Part shown: positions 19,501-26,101 of the stretch, in pieces
How positions within the stretch are numbered: position 1 is the first letter of the stretch
Layout of the letters: the number at the start of each line of letters is the position of its first letter
Position numbers and translations under genes: made by a program
Source of the DNA: an uncultured Rhodospirillales bacterium
GTDB taxonomy: Bacteria; Pseudomonadota; Alphaproteobacteria; Acetobacterales; Acetobacteraceae
Reading direction: 5' to 3'
Assembly (NCBI GenBank): GCA_903845065.1
Contig: CAIMWH010000375.1
Location: 1 to 46,512, forward strand
DNA length: 46,512 nt
The notes under the pieces: model-generated
Told to the model about the DNA's origin: nothing
Seen by the model: only the letters and a program-made list of their open reading frames with translations
Databases searched by the model: none

Positions 19501-19642
19501 CGCGGCCCTCGGCGCGCTGGGCGCACCCCGGGCGGCGGAGCACCTGCGCACCGCCCGCAAGGCCTACACGGCGCTCGGCATGCGCAGCTACTACACCGCC
19601 ATCGCGGCGGAAATCTCCGCCGGGCGCCTGCCTTACATCTAG
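16508..19642 (+). CDS. Class III cyclase-homology domain + AAA ATPase + TPR-like protein
   Basis: The 1044-residue protein has three parts. Residues 30-205 are a guanylate/adenylate cyclase homology domain, with metal aspartates Asp38 (FADIQGST) and Asp81 (HRGDGIMAVFGAP). Residues 225-600 are an AAA/STAND-like ATPase with Walker A GPAGMGKS at 250-257 and Walker B LLLVCEDAD at 369-377. The rest is helical TPR-like repeats. This is a known architecture of bacterial signalling proteins. The usual substrate Lys (here Ser77) and the transition-state Asn before AARLE (here His153) are both changed, so catalysis is doubtful. The AGGAGG at 16501-16506 is only one base from ATG 16508; GTG 16511 may be the real start. 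The gene appears to stand alone. Confidence 0.88.
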   Translation: MVSASGLSPPGQAGNRPHLADGRPTEPELRRVTVLFADIQGSTALIHDLDAEDAASLIDPALQAMIEAAERFDGAVSHRGDGIMAVFGAPTVVEDHALRACLAALAMRDAVAAAGEDAVEAVQLRIGIHSGEVVFRPVRINGALVHDAVGIAVHIAARLEQSAAAGMICLSGTVLALAGHYLRTAALPAIAVKGIEAPLARHQLLAANPSTNRWAVRAARGLSAFVGRRAEMTALEAALAGDGTQALQIVGPAGMGKSRLIHEFLRSEAAQARQVFVLTGDHLRHFAPFHPITAWLRTWLGLRDADGPADARAKLAAGLAAIGNPAGADPARLERLLGLGAPTADAPRQRIDFGGAIAAVMIGIAGNRKLLLVCEDADRFDPALMELLETALPRLAQHGTLLVSASRVRVRFAGIPPALVRALPLAPLDDSEASAMLSGMDAGRGAPPAQAAEILRKAAGNPLFLEEVAPLVAQSGPTGPNDAALADIPERVEELIADRLGRLPPVLRALVQLCAVVGPDVPMRLVAPLAGLAAPELEAALLRLADEQLLYESRKYPDPQFSFKHALTREVAYKTILVARRRVHHGRIADVLADADPAAITRDIDELCHHTLRAQRWEPAVAYLRIAAREAMARTAFQAAIAALRRARDVATNLPDDVETARIRLAVLTELSSLVRLSGSYAELGPVLDEAEILAVSLDDRTSLTDMLATRVHMFNILGRLDEAIALGERTRVAARSQGDVNLLLNASFFAGQSYFNAGRLDDANRLLGETLQTCDAAHGEQTATPSHIIVHRTLAHGTRAMARALRGAHDEAMADIDAARPHAQASHRPYDRIFLSAAAGFVLGERRDARTAAEHFRAALALSETSGIVQLRPPALAGLGHALLMLGETEAASETLSQAHRLAGAEQRWMFQLFAATGMALAGLALGEPDLAHSFAADAVKLADRHGFSAFRVSATRVLGTVLASTGGRHDEGYERLQAAIAAAEAAGMVNEIARGHAALGALGAPRAAEHLRTARKAYTALGMRSYYTAIAAEISAGRLPYI

Positions 19643-19645
19643 TAT

Positions 19646-19945
19646 CTAGGCAGCGCGACGGCGGACCTGGCCGGTGATTTCCTGGCGATGCGTCACGCTC
19701 AGCACGCCGATGGTCTGGCCGAGGTTGCCCACCACCAGATGCACCATCTCGGCCGGCATCTCGGCCATGGCAATATCGATGCGCATGCTGTCCCCGCTGG
19801 TGCGGGCCTCGAAGCTGTCGGGCGTGAGGTCCCGCTTGGCGAACGGCATCAGCAGGCGCGGCAGCAGGCCCGGCGTGGGCTCGGCATGAACGGTAAAGCG
19901 AACGGCGGCGTGAAGACCAACGAGGGTCCAGGGTTCGGCTGACAT
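19646..19945 (-). CDS. Small ACT-like domain protein
   Basis: The 99-residue product has an ACT-like pattern: a first strand (RFTVHAEP), a helix starting at a proline-glycine turn (TPGLLPRLLMPFAKRDL), a middle strand (MRIDIAM), a second helix (EMVHLVVGNLGQTIGVLSV). Stand-alone ACT proteins bind amino acids and can be the small regulatory subunit of acetolactate synthase or a sensor. No large subunit is nearby. A mini reading frame with a hairpin at its stop (20052-20002) lies upstream on the same strand. Assignment is from pattern, not from a matched family. Confidence 0.6.
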   Translation of the reverse strand: MSAEPWTLVGLHAAVRFTVHAEPTPGLLPRLLMPFAKRDLTPDSFEARTSGDSMRIDIAMAEMPAEMVHLVVGNLGQTIGVLSVTHRQEITGQVRRRAA

Positions 19946-19993
19946 GATGGGAAATTCCGGTCTGGCGAGAACAAAAGGAAGGCGCGCGTAAGC

Positions 19994-20052
19994 CCCGACT
20001 GCTAGGCAGCCGGGCCAGTAATTCGCGCGATCATCGCTACCAGGAACATCAT
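19994..20052 (-). promoter_or_regulatory. Putative leader peptide with overlapping hairpin (attenuator candidate)
   Basis: On the minus strand a 16-codon frame starts at ATG 20052 and ends at TAG 20004-20002, encoding MMFLVAMIARITGPAA. A hairpin of eight pairs (19994-20001 with 20007-20014, one G-U) brackets its stop codon. The ACT-like gene starts 57 nt further on. The peptide is rich in Leu, Val and Ile, as in branched-chain amino-acid leaders, but no antiterminator or T-run is evident. Confidence 0.35.
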
Positions 20053-20110
20053 GGTGGTCACGCTAACCCATCCGCCACGCCCTCGCCAGGGGTTTCCTGC
20101 CGCCGCAGCC

Positions 20111-21097
20111 TCAGGGCCAGTGCAACTCAGGTATCTGCACCAGGGGGAACCGCGCGATGGACAGCATGCGGTCCTTCAACGCCAACGGCAGCGTCAACCG
20201 CCCATCGGGAGACCGTGCGGTGAACAGCAGTACCGCCTTGATCGAGCGCGCGGGGCCGGGCGGGATCATCCCGGCGCCCACCAGCACATCGAGGGTTTCC
20301 GGAATGCCGGCCGCCGCGATGGTGCCGGTCCCCTCCGGTTGCAACTTGCCGTCAAGCGCGATGATCGCCGAGGTCTGGGCGTCCAGCTTGCCCCACGCCA
20401 CATTCAACTGGTGCAGCGCCAGGCGCCCGCCGGCGTCGCGCCACGCCGCCGGCGTGCTGCCGTGCGGCAAAGGTCCGCTCAGCCCGGCCGCCAGGGTGAT
20501 CCTCCCAATCGTGGCGCCCAACCCGCGTACCGCCACCTGGCTCGCGATATCGAGATCGAGCGCCACCGCCTGCACCGTCACCGCATCCACCGCCGGTCCA
20601 GCCGCGAGGTCCCGTAACAGGTGCACATTGAGAGCCGCCAGCGTGAGCTGCCCGGTCGGCGTCTGCGCCACGAGGCCGCGCACCTCGATATCCCCGGTTT
20701 GCGGCTGCATCAGGCCGAAAGTGCCGCCGAACGCCTCGGTGGTGATCGGCACCGGCTGGCTCCCGGCCCGCGCGAGCACATGCGGGCCGCTGAGCGTCAC
20801 GTCGAGCCGCATCGGGTGGAGTGCCTGGATTTCCAGAGTGGCATTGGCCGACTGCCAGGCGTTCCCGCTCGAAACCTCGGTCAACCGCACCGCCGGCACC
20901 TCAAGCCGCGCCGCCAGCGGCCAGCCGCTGTGGCTTACCGCGCCATGATCGAGCTGCCATCCCTGGTTCCGCCACAGCACCACATGGTTTTCCAGCGCCG
21001 CATCCATCTGTAGCGTCACCACCAGCCAGGTCACGCTGTGAAGCACCGCCAGCAGCACAATGGCGGCCAGCAGCCAGGACGAGCGACGGCGCTGCAT
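20111..21097 (-). CDS. DUF2125 domain-containing envelope protein
   Basis: The 328-residue protein has one N-terminal membrane anchor (about residues 9-29), then a long beta-rich region with weak repeats (LTLAALNVHLLRDL, VQAVALDLDIASQV, GGRLALHQLNVAW), the AsmA-like look of the alphaproteobacterial DUF2125 family. It is probably inner-membrane anchored and periplasmic. It follows plsC by three bases as the last gene of the ftsE-ftsX-ydcF-plsC run, suggesting a link to envelope or lipid homeostasis (inference). The biochemical function of the family is not known to me. Confidence 0.82.
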   Translation of the reverse strand: MQRRRSSWLLAAIVLLAVLHSVTWLVVTLQMDAALENHVVLWRNQGWQLDHGAVSHSGWPLAARLEVPAVRLTEVSSGNAWQSANATLEIQALHPMRLDVTLSGPHVLARAGSQPVPITTEAFGGTFGLMQPQTGDIEVRGLVAQTPTGQLTLAALNVHLLRDLAAGPAVDAVTVQAVALDLDIASQVAVRGLGATIGRITLAAGLSGPLPHGSTPAAWRDAGGRLALHQLNVAWGKLDAQTSAIIALDGKLQPEGTGTIAAAGIPETLDVLVGAGMIPPGPARSIKAVLLFTARSPDGRLTLPLALKDRMLSIARFPLVQIPELHWP

Positions 21098-21100
21098 GCC

Positions 21101-21820
21101 TCAGTTTCCCTTGATATTCGCCTCGAAGAGCGCATCGAGCCGTCGTGTCATCTCGGGCCGGGAGATACCGGCCGGCATCGGCGGATGGATATCAATATGG
21201 ATCACCCCGGACCGCTTGCGGAAGGCCTTGCGGCCCCAGCAGAACCCGGAGTCGGTGGTAACCGGGATGATCGGCAGGCCGCTGCGCGCCGCCATCGCCG
21301 CGAACCCGGGATGCAGCGGCGCCCGCGCACCCGGCGCCACCCGCGTGCCCTCGGGGAAAATCACGATCTGCCTCCCCTCCGCCACCGCCCGGTCGGTCTC
21401 CTTCAACAGCGAACGAATGGCCGCCGCCCCGGCCTCACGGTCCACCGGGATCAGCCCGAGTTCCACCAGCATGCCGCCCACGCAGGGGATGTTGAGCAAC
21501 TCGCGCTTCATCACGTAGGTGGCCTGCGGCACCAGGGTGAACCACACCAGGGTATCGAACGCCGACTGGTGGTTGGACACGATGAGCGCCGCGCCATTCT
21601 TCGGCAGGTGCTCCCGCCCCCGCACTTCCCATGTCGCACCGCAGAACACCCTGAGGCCGAACAGCACGAAGCGCGCCCAGCCGTCCACATAGGGAAACCC
21701 CCAGCCCGGCCGGATCACGCCGGCACGGCGCAGCAGCCGCAGCGGCACCGTCATCAGCGCCACGCCGGTGGTGCCGAGGTAGAACCACAGGTTGAACATC
21801 GTCGATCGCAACAGGGTCAT
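21101..21820 (-). CDS. plsC: 1-acyl-sn-glycerol-3-phosphate acyltransferase
   Basis: The 239-residue protein has the acyltransferase catalytic motif NHQSAFD (His and Asp four residues apart) and the glycerophosphate-binding FPEGTR motif, with a hydrophobic N-terminal helix. It transfers an acyl chain to lysophosphatidic acid at the inner membrane in phospholipid synthesis. Length is normal. It starts within a four-base overlap with ydcF (21817-21820) and precedes the DUF2125 gene by three bases. A second paralogue acting on another lysolipid is possible, since the genome is not in view. Confidence 0.9.
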   Translation of the reverse strand: MTLLRSTMFNLWFYLGTTGVALMTVPLRLLRRAGVIRPGWGFPYVDGWARFVLFGLRVFCGATWEVRGREHLPKNGAALIVSNHQSAFDTLVWFTLVPQATYVMKRELLNIPCVGGMLVELGLIPVDREAGAAAIRSLLKETDRAVAEGRQIVIFPEGTRVAPGARAPLHPGFAAMAARSGLPIIPVTTDSGFCWGRKAFRKRSGVIHIDIHPPMPAGISRPEMTRRLDALFEANIKGN

Positions 21821-22476
21821 CCGCCGATACGCTCCGGGGCAGGGGTTGAGGCGCTGCGCTCGTCGGCACGCGAAACAATCGACGACAATCCGGCCTCGGC
21901 GGCCAGGAACTTGGTGTACTCAAGCCCGAGCAGCCGCACGCCGGCCAGCCCGATACCCTCCCGCCACGCCGTGGGCAACACCGGGGCGGGAAACAGGGTG
22001 ACGCCGGGAAGGGTGCGCGACAATTCGGCCAGCGCGCGCGGCATGTGATATCCGGCGGTCACCACGATCAGGGTGCGGATATTGAACCCGCGCACCCATT
22101 CGGCGGTTTCGGCGGCGTTGCCATGCGTGGAAGCCGCGGTGCGGCCCAGTGTCACCCGCGGCGCCAGGCTCGCATCCGCGCCGGCGCGGTGGGCCAGGGC
22201 ATTGAATTCCGCCGCCCCGCCAACGCCCGAAATCAGTAGCCGCTCGGCCCGGTTCTCGGCGAGCAACCGCAGCGCGGTGGCCACCCGGTCCGTCCCGCCG
22301 GTCAACGCGACGATCCCGTCCGCATACGGCGGCAAATCGGCGGGCTCGCCGGTCCGATGCACGAACCAGGCGAACCCGCCCATCCAGGCCAGCCCCAGCA
22401 CGGCAACCCCGAGCCTGACCGCACGCAGGATGCGTTTCAGGCCGCGGGGGCGCTTCACGGCAACTGGCGCAACCAT
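21817..22476 (-). CDS. YdcF/DUF218 family protein
   Basis: I start at ATG 22476 (219 residues), inside the last 22 bases of ftsX; the frame is open further but only as an ftsX shadow. One N-terminal helix is followed by the DUF218 fold: DGIVALTGGTDRVATALRLL, an ERLLISGVGG turn, and VVTAGYHMPRALAEL. Family members SanA and ElyC affect peptidoglycan or polysaccharide integrity in the envelope. Its operon with ftsX and plsC supports an envelope role. The precise activity is unknown. Confidence 0.87.
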   Translation of the reverse strand: MVAPVAVKRPRGLKRILRAVRLGVAVLGLAWMGGFAWFVHRTGEPADLPPYADGIVALTGGTDRVATALRLLAENRAERLLISGVGGAAEFNALAHRAGADASLAPRVTLGRTAASTHGNAAETAEWVRGFNIRTLIVVTAGYHMPRALAELSRTLPGVTLFPAPVLPTAWREGIGLAGVRLLGLEYTKFLAAEAGLSSIVSRADERSASTPAPERIGG

Positions 22477-23375
22477 CGCCGCACCGTCATCTGGGTTGTC
22501 GCGTAGCCGATCAGCGCTGCCGCCGCCGGCAGGGCGGGCAGTCCGAGCCATAGCGCGATTGGCAGCGCGGCGAGCCACGCCAGCCCCGGGTCCATCCCGG
22601 GCGGCAGCGCCTGCCCCGCCGGCGCGAATGGCGCGGCCAGATCGGCGAGGAACAGCAGCACCGGCAGCGCCGCCAAAGCGCCCAGCCCGGCGCCGGCCGC
22701 GGTCTGCCGTGTTGCTCGTGCCGCGAACCGCGCCGCGATCGTGCCATCGGTGGCGCCAAGCCCATGCACGATCTCGATCGCATCGCGCCGCACCGCCAGC
22801 CCCGCCAGCGTCGCCGCCGCAATCACCGCCGCCGCGATGGCCGCCACCAGCCCCAGCGCCACCCAGGCGCACGCCTCCAGGCTACGCGCCAGGGCGGATA
22901 ACCGGCGCACCCACACCCCGTGGCTTTCCGGCGTGGAGCCAGGCGCCGCCGCCTCCAGCCGGGTGCCGAGACCGGCGAGATCCGGCCCCGCCCCGCTCAG
23001 ATGCACCTCGATCACCGCCGGGAGCGGCAACGCCAGCCGCCCGGCGCCGCTGCCCAGCCACGGGCGCAGCAACTCGGTCAACTCGGCTTCTTCCAAGGGC
23101 CGTGCGCTCGCAATCCCCGGCGTGCCACGCAATATCGCCAGGACCCGTTCGAGCCGCGGCACCGCCGGCGTATCCACCGCCGGCGCCGTGGCCTTCGGCA
23201 CCTGCACCGTCAGCACCGAGGCCGCCCCCTCCTGCCAGCGCTTGGACAGCGCCGCCGCGCCGACCGAGCCGGCCAGCGCCAGGGCGGCGAGGAACGCCAT
23301 CGCGGCCACCACCAGCGGCAGCATCCGCTCGCCCAGCGCCCGGCCGAGCCCGAGATCGTCGCGCGGCCTAGCCAT
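22455..23375 (-). CDS. ftsX: Cell-division protein FtsX
   Basis: The 306-residue protein begins at ATG 23375, overlapping the ftsE stop by eight bases. It has an N-terminal helix (about residues 20-40), a periplasmic domain with an ATPGVASARPLEE-like segment, and three C-terminal helices, the classic FtsX topology. FtsX with FtsE forms a type VII ABC complex that activates peptidoglycan hydrolases at the division site. The sequence is divergent, as usual for alphaproteobacteria, and is assigned mainly from topology and pairing with ftsE. Confidence 0.85.
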   Translation of the reverse strand: MARPRDDLGLGRALGERMLPLVVAAMAFLAALALAGSVGAAALSKRWQEGAASVLTVQVPKATAPAVDTPAVPRLERVLAILRGTPGIASARPLEEAELTELLRPWLGSGAGRLALPLPAVIEVHLSGAGPDLAGLGTRLEAAAPGSTPESHGVWVRRLSALARSLEACAWVALGLVAAIAAAVIAAATLAGLAVRRDAIEIVHGLGATDGTIAARFAARATRQTAAGAGLGALAALPVLLFLADLAAPFAPAGQALPPGMDPGLAWLAALPIALWLGLPALPAAAALIGYATTQMTVRRWLRQLP

Positions 23376-24039
23376 GCTCGACCAGCCGGCCATGTTCCAG
23401 CCGCAGGGATTGCCCGGGGTGGCGCGCCACCAGCGCATCGTTGTGGGTGGCGATGATCACCGTGGTGCCCAGGCGGTTCATCTCCTTGAGCAGCATCATC
23501 AGCCGTTCCGCCTGCACCTCGTCCAGGTTGCCGGTCGGCTCGTCGGCCAGCAGCACATGTGGACGCCCCACCACAGCCCGCGCGATCGCCACCCGCTGCT
23601 GCTCGCCGCCCGACAATTGCGCCGGCCGCGCCTCAAGCTTGCCGCCGAGCCCCACCCAGCGCAGCATCTCCGTCACATCCGCCCTGATCTGACCCTCCGG
23701 CCGCCCCGCCAGCCGCAGCGGCAGCGCCACGTTGTCGAACGCGGCCAGATGCGGCAGCAGGCGGAAATCCTGGAACACCATCCCGATGCGCCGCCGCAGC
23801 AGCGCAAGGTCATGCCGGGTGGCATCCCCCACGCCCACATCAAGCAGCGACAACCTCCCCCGGGTCGGCAGCACCGCCAAATGCAGCAGCCGCAACAGCG
23901 AGGACTTCCCGGCGCCGGACGGCCCGAGCAGCCAGCGGAACCCGCCCTCCGGGATCACCGTGGTGAGGTCACGCAGCACCTCCGGCCCTGGGCTGGTGCC
24001 CTGGACATAGTGCAGCCCAACCCCTTCCAGACGGATCAT
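23368..24039 (-). CDS. ftsE: Cell-division ATP-binding protein FtsE
   Basis: The 223-residue ABC ATPase has Walker A GPSGAGKSS, signature LSGGEQQR, and Walker B LLADEPTGNLD, with the FtsE/LolD/MacB subgroup pattern (LPTRGRLSLLDVG, FQDFRLLPHLAAFDNV). Coupling to a four-helix FtsX-like gene by an eight-base overlap identifies it as FtsE rather than LolD. It is the first gene of the minus-strand envelope operon. Its promoter must lie in 24040-24261. Confidence 0.88.
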   Translation of the reverse strand: MIRLEGVGLHYVQGTSPGPEVLRDLTTVIPEGGFRWLLGPSGAGKSSLLRLLHLAVLPTRGRLSLLDVGVGDATRHDLALLRRRIGMVFQDFRLLPHLAAFDNVALPLRLAGRPEGQIRADVTEMLRWVGLGGKLEARPAQLSGGEQQRVAIARAVVGRPHVLLADEPTGNLDEVQAERLMMLLKEMNRLGTTVIIATHNDALVARHPGQSLRLEHGRLVEHG

Positions 24040-24149
24040 CCCGCGACTCGGCCTTCCCAGCGTTCAACACGTCCCACCATAGCCCGAAACCCACAGCGTC
24101 GCCCGTGCTGAAACAAGCGGGGGTTTCCTCCGGGGCCCATGAAGGAAAT

Positions 24150-24166
24150 GTGTAAAATTGTCCGAC
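24150..24166 (-). promoter_or_regulatory. Orphan copy of the PEP-CTERM upstream box, pointing to ftsE
   Basis: Read on the minus strand this 17-mer has GTC at positions 1-3 and AATTTTACAC at the end, matching the upstream boxes of the three PEP-CTERM genes except at position 4. There is no sigma-54 element 61 nt further along on this strand and none on the other, so it may be a remnant, a distal enhancer or chance. Confidence 0.3.
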
Positions 24167-24261
24167 TCATTCCCGCCCCGCGCCAGTACACTGAGGGCAA
24201 TCCCGCGGTTGCGCCATCCGGTGCGCGCGGGCAGGATCGTTCTCAACCGGCCGAGACACCG

Positions 24262-24765
24262 ATGCGCATCGTCTGCCCCACCTGTTCCGTCGCCTACGAG
24301 GTCCCCGACCGCCTGTTGGCGCCGGGCCGCAAGCTGCGTTGCGCCCAGTGTGCCCATGAATGGGTGCCCCCCGCCAGCGCGCCCGAGGCGCCTGCCGAGG
24401 CAGCGATCAGCCTGCCCGCCCGCATCGCACCCGCCGCGCCACCGCCCGCGCCGGCTCCCCCGGTGGTACCGCAACTCCCCGCGCCCGTCATCGCCCTGCC
24501 GCCGCCCCGCCCCGTCATGCCATTGCTGGCGCCGCGCCTCGAACCGGTGCGCGACACGCCGCATCCGTCCGATCCGCATCCCGCCACCGCGCAGGCGCCA
24601 GGCCGCCGCGCGCAGACGGCGCCCCGCATGGACACTCCGCTCGCATTGGCCGGCAGCCTCATCGTCGTGATGGGGGCGGTCGCCGCCATGGTGGTCTGGC
24701 GTACCGAGGTCATGCTGGCCTGGCCGCCGAGCGAGCGGCTGTTCCACTGGCTCGGGCTGCTCTGA
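24262..24765 (+). CDS. MJ0042-type zinc-ribbon, single-TM protein
   Basis: The 167-residue product starts at ATG 24262 with a zinc ribbon formed by Cys5-x2-Cys8 and Cys27-x2-Cys30 (MRIVCPTC, LRCAQCAHEW). A proline/alanine-rich linker of about 90 residues follows, then one membrane helix near residues 131-150 (LALAGSLIVVMGAVAAMVVW). This is the usual alphaproteobacterial zf-MJ0042 protein, often encoded beside ftsE. The function is unknown; the layout puts the zinc ribbon in the cytoplasm. The frame is open upstream to 24139 but the ribbon defines the start. Confidence 0.85.
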   Translation: MRIVCPTCSVAYEVPDRLLAPGRKLRCAQCAHEWVPPASAPEAPAEAAISLPARIAPAAPPPAPAPPVVPQLPAPVIALPPPRPVMPLLAPRLEPVRDTPHPSDPHPATAQAPGRRAQTAPRMDTPLALAGSLIVVMGAVAAMVVWRTEVMLAWPPSERLFHWLGLL

Positions 24766-24822
24766 GGCCGCGTTTCCGTTACAGAACGCTACACACAATG
24801 GCCGGCTGCATACGTCAGATGT

Positions 24823-24839
24823 GTCAGTTTTTTTTACAC
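24823..24839 (+). promoter_or_regulatory. Upstream box of PEP-CTERM cassette 1
   Basis: This 17-mer, GTCAGTTTTTTTTACAC, fits G[T/A]CA-N5-TTTTACA[C/A], shared with cassettes 2 and 3. Its end lies exactly 61 nt before the TGG of the -24 element. It is extended to an inverted repeat by CTGAC at 24839-24843. Position and spacing suit a sigma-54 activator site. Confidence 0.7.
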
Positions 24840-24900
24840 TGACCGTTGCGCAAGGGCGGCGCAGGTTCATGAACTATTGTTTATGAGAATGTTAATCGGT

Positions 24901-24915
24901 TGGCACGACATTTGC
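24901..24915 (+). promoter_or_regulatory. Sigma-54 promoter of PEP-CTERM gene 1
   Basis: TGGCACG at 24901-24907, four bases, then TTGC at 24912-24915 followed by T: a perfect match to the RpoN -24/-12 consensus with correct spacing. Transcription should start near 24927, giving a leader of about 110 nt. Confidence 0.88.
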
Positions 24916-25035
24916 TTGGCAAGTTCCAAGACCAACGGCACGTAAGACCTTCACGTACGACCTCGAAGTATTCGGCAGTTCACTCAATCGCTCGCGGCCC
25001 CGGTCCGTCGGCGAACAAAACAGGGGAATAGCTCA

Positions 25036-25833
25036 ATGAAAAGGTTTCTGCTGGGTTTCGCTGCGGTACTCGGCCTCACGCTTGGATCCCATGCCATAGC
25101 CCTCGCCGACAGCGGTTTCATCGCCTTGGAAGGCTCGGATGCCACGGCGTTCCACCACGATGACCAATACACGCCGCAACTCTTCCAATACCTGCAAGGC
25201 TCCTCAACGCTCCCGGTGCTGATCCTCGGGAGCGACCCACTCACCGGCATCACCGGCAGCGTTACCGTCGTAACGGCAGCGGACCTCACCGGCCAAACGC
25301 TGTCGGACTACAGCGCGATCTATATCGAATCCCCCGGCGGTTGCTGCTCTGGCGATCCCAACGCGCTTAACGGATTCGGCGTCGCGGTCAACGCCTTCAT
25401 CGCCGCGGGCGGCAATCTGTCGATCGAAAACTATCGCGGCGGCGGGTATGACGGCGTGGTTCCCGGTGGAGCCACCGCGCCTGACGGCTCGATCGAAGGC
25501 GTGGGTTCCCTCGTCCCCGGCACGGGCGGCGGGCCGTCCTGCACCGATGGCGAGGTCGTCAACGCCAACGGCATCGCCAAGGGCTTCACCCAGCCGCCGG
25601 TCGATGGCTGCTGGTCGCACCAGGCCTATGAGAACAGCTACTGGCTGGCCCAGGGCTACAACAGCCTGATCGACTCCTCGCCTGAATTCACCTTCGGCGA
25701 CGAAACCAGCATCGGCTCGTCCTTCCTCGCCACTGGCGGCACCCTCGGCGCCCCGTTGCCCGAGCCCGCCTCGATGGCGCTCCTCGGCGCCGCGCTCGCC
25801 GGCATCGGCTACATCCGCCGCCGTCGCGCCTGA
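25036..25833 (+). CDS. PEP-CTERM protein, four-cysteine secreted family (paralogue 1)
   Basis: The 265-residue protein starts at ATG 25036, eight bases after AGGGGA. It has a signal peptide (to about residue 25), then alternating strands and helices: GFIALEGSDATAFHHDDQY, LPVLILGSD, YSAIYIESPGGCCS, FIAAGGNLSIENYRGG, and a late GCWSHQAYENSYW. Cys103, Cys104, Cys169 and Cys192 align with the next protein. The C-terminal 24 residues, from PEPASM through a hydrophobic helix to RRRRA, are a textbook PEP-CTERM exosortase sorting signal. The export route is Sec, with sorting by an exosortase not in this window. The fold hints at a glutamine-amidotransferase or flavodoxin-like core, which is only a guess. 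It is transcribed alone from a sigma-54 promoter. Confidence 0.88.
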   Translation: MKRFLLGFAAVLGLTLGSHAIALADSGFIALEGSDATAFHHDDQYTPQLFQYLQGSSTLPVLILGSDPLTGITGSVTVVTAADLTGQTLSDYSAIYIESPGGCCSGDPNALNGFGVAVNAFIAAGGNLSIENYRGGGYDGVVPGGATAPDGSIEGVGSLVPGTGGGPSCTDGEVVNANGIAKGFTQPPVDGCWSHQAYENSYWLAQGYNSLIDSSPEFTFGDETSIGSSFLATGGTLGAPLPEPASMALLGAALAGIGYIRRRRA

Positions 25834-25856
25834 ACAAGGCCATCGCCCACCACGGA

Positions 25857-25882
25857 AACGGCGCCTCCGGGCGCCGTTTTCT
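25857..25882 (+). terminator. Rho-independent terminator of cassette 1
   Basis: AACGGCGCC (25857-25865), loop TCCG, GGCGCCGTT (25870-25878), then a run of T. Near-identical hairpins follow the other two cassettes. Confidence 0.85.
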
Positions 25883-25918
25883 TGTTGATGCACAACGTCC
25901 ACCAAGCATACCAAAAAC

Positions 25919-25935
25919 GTCAAAAAATTTTACAC
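25919..25935 (+). promoter_or_regulatory. Upstream box of PEP-CTERM cassette 2
   Basis: GTCAAAAAATTTTACAC fits the same 17-bp pattern as the boxes of cassettes 1 and 3, again with exactly 61 nt between its end and the TGG of the -24 element. It starts 36 bp after the terminator of cassette 1. Confidence 0.7.
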
Positions 25936-25996
25936 TTTGCCGGAGCCAAATACCTCCGGCAGTCACAACGCGCTGTTTCCAAACCTGTAATCCGCT

Positions 25997-26011
25997 TGGC
26001 ATGGATTTTGC
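25997..26011 (+). promoter_or_regulatory. Sigma-54 promoter of PEP-CTERM gene 2
   Basis: TGGCATG (25997-26003), four bases, TTGC (26008-26011). One base departs from the RpoN consensus (T for C in the -24 element); the invariant GG and GC are present at the right spacing. The leader would be about 80 nt. Confidence 0.82.
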
Positions 26012-26101
26012 GAATCTCCTGCCGTGATCGAGTCGATGCTATTTTTGCATCCGATTTAATTAGCCGATTAATGCATTGACCTCATTATAAGGAATTCGCC
26101 A

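Noticed and set aside
17171-19543. A 790-residue open frame on the minus strand opposite the cyclase-AAA gene
   Set aside because: It is low-complexity Gly/Ala/Arg/His sequence mirroring the GC-rich codons of the sense gene, with no domain. The sense frame has clear cyclase and Walker motifs.
24160-24230. A possible sigma-54 promoter for the zinc-ribbon gene near GGGCAATCCCGCGGTTGC
   Set aside because: The distance between GG and GC is 13-14 instead of 10, so the invariant spacing is not met.
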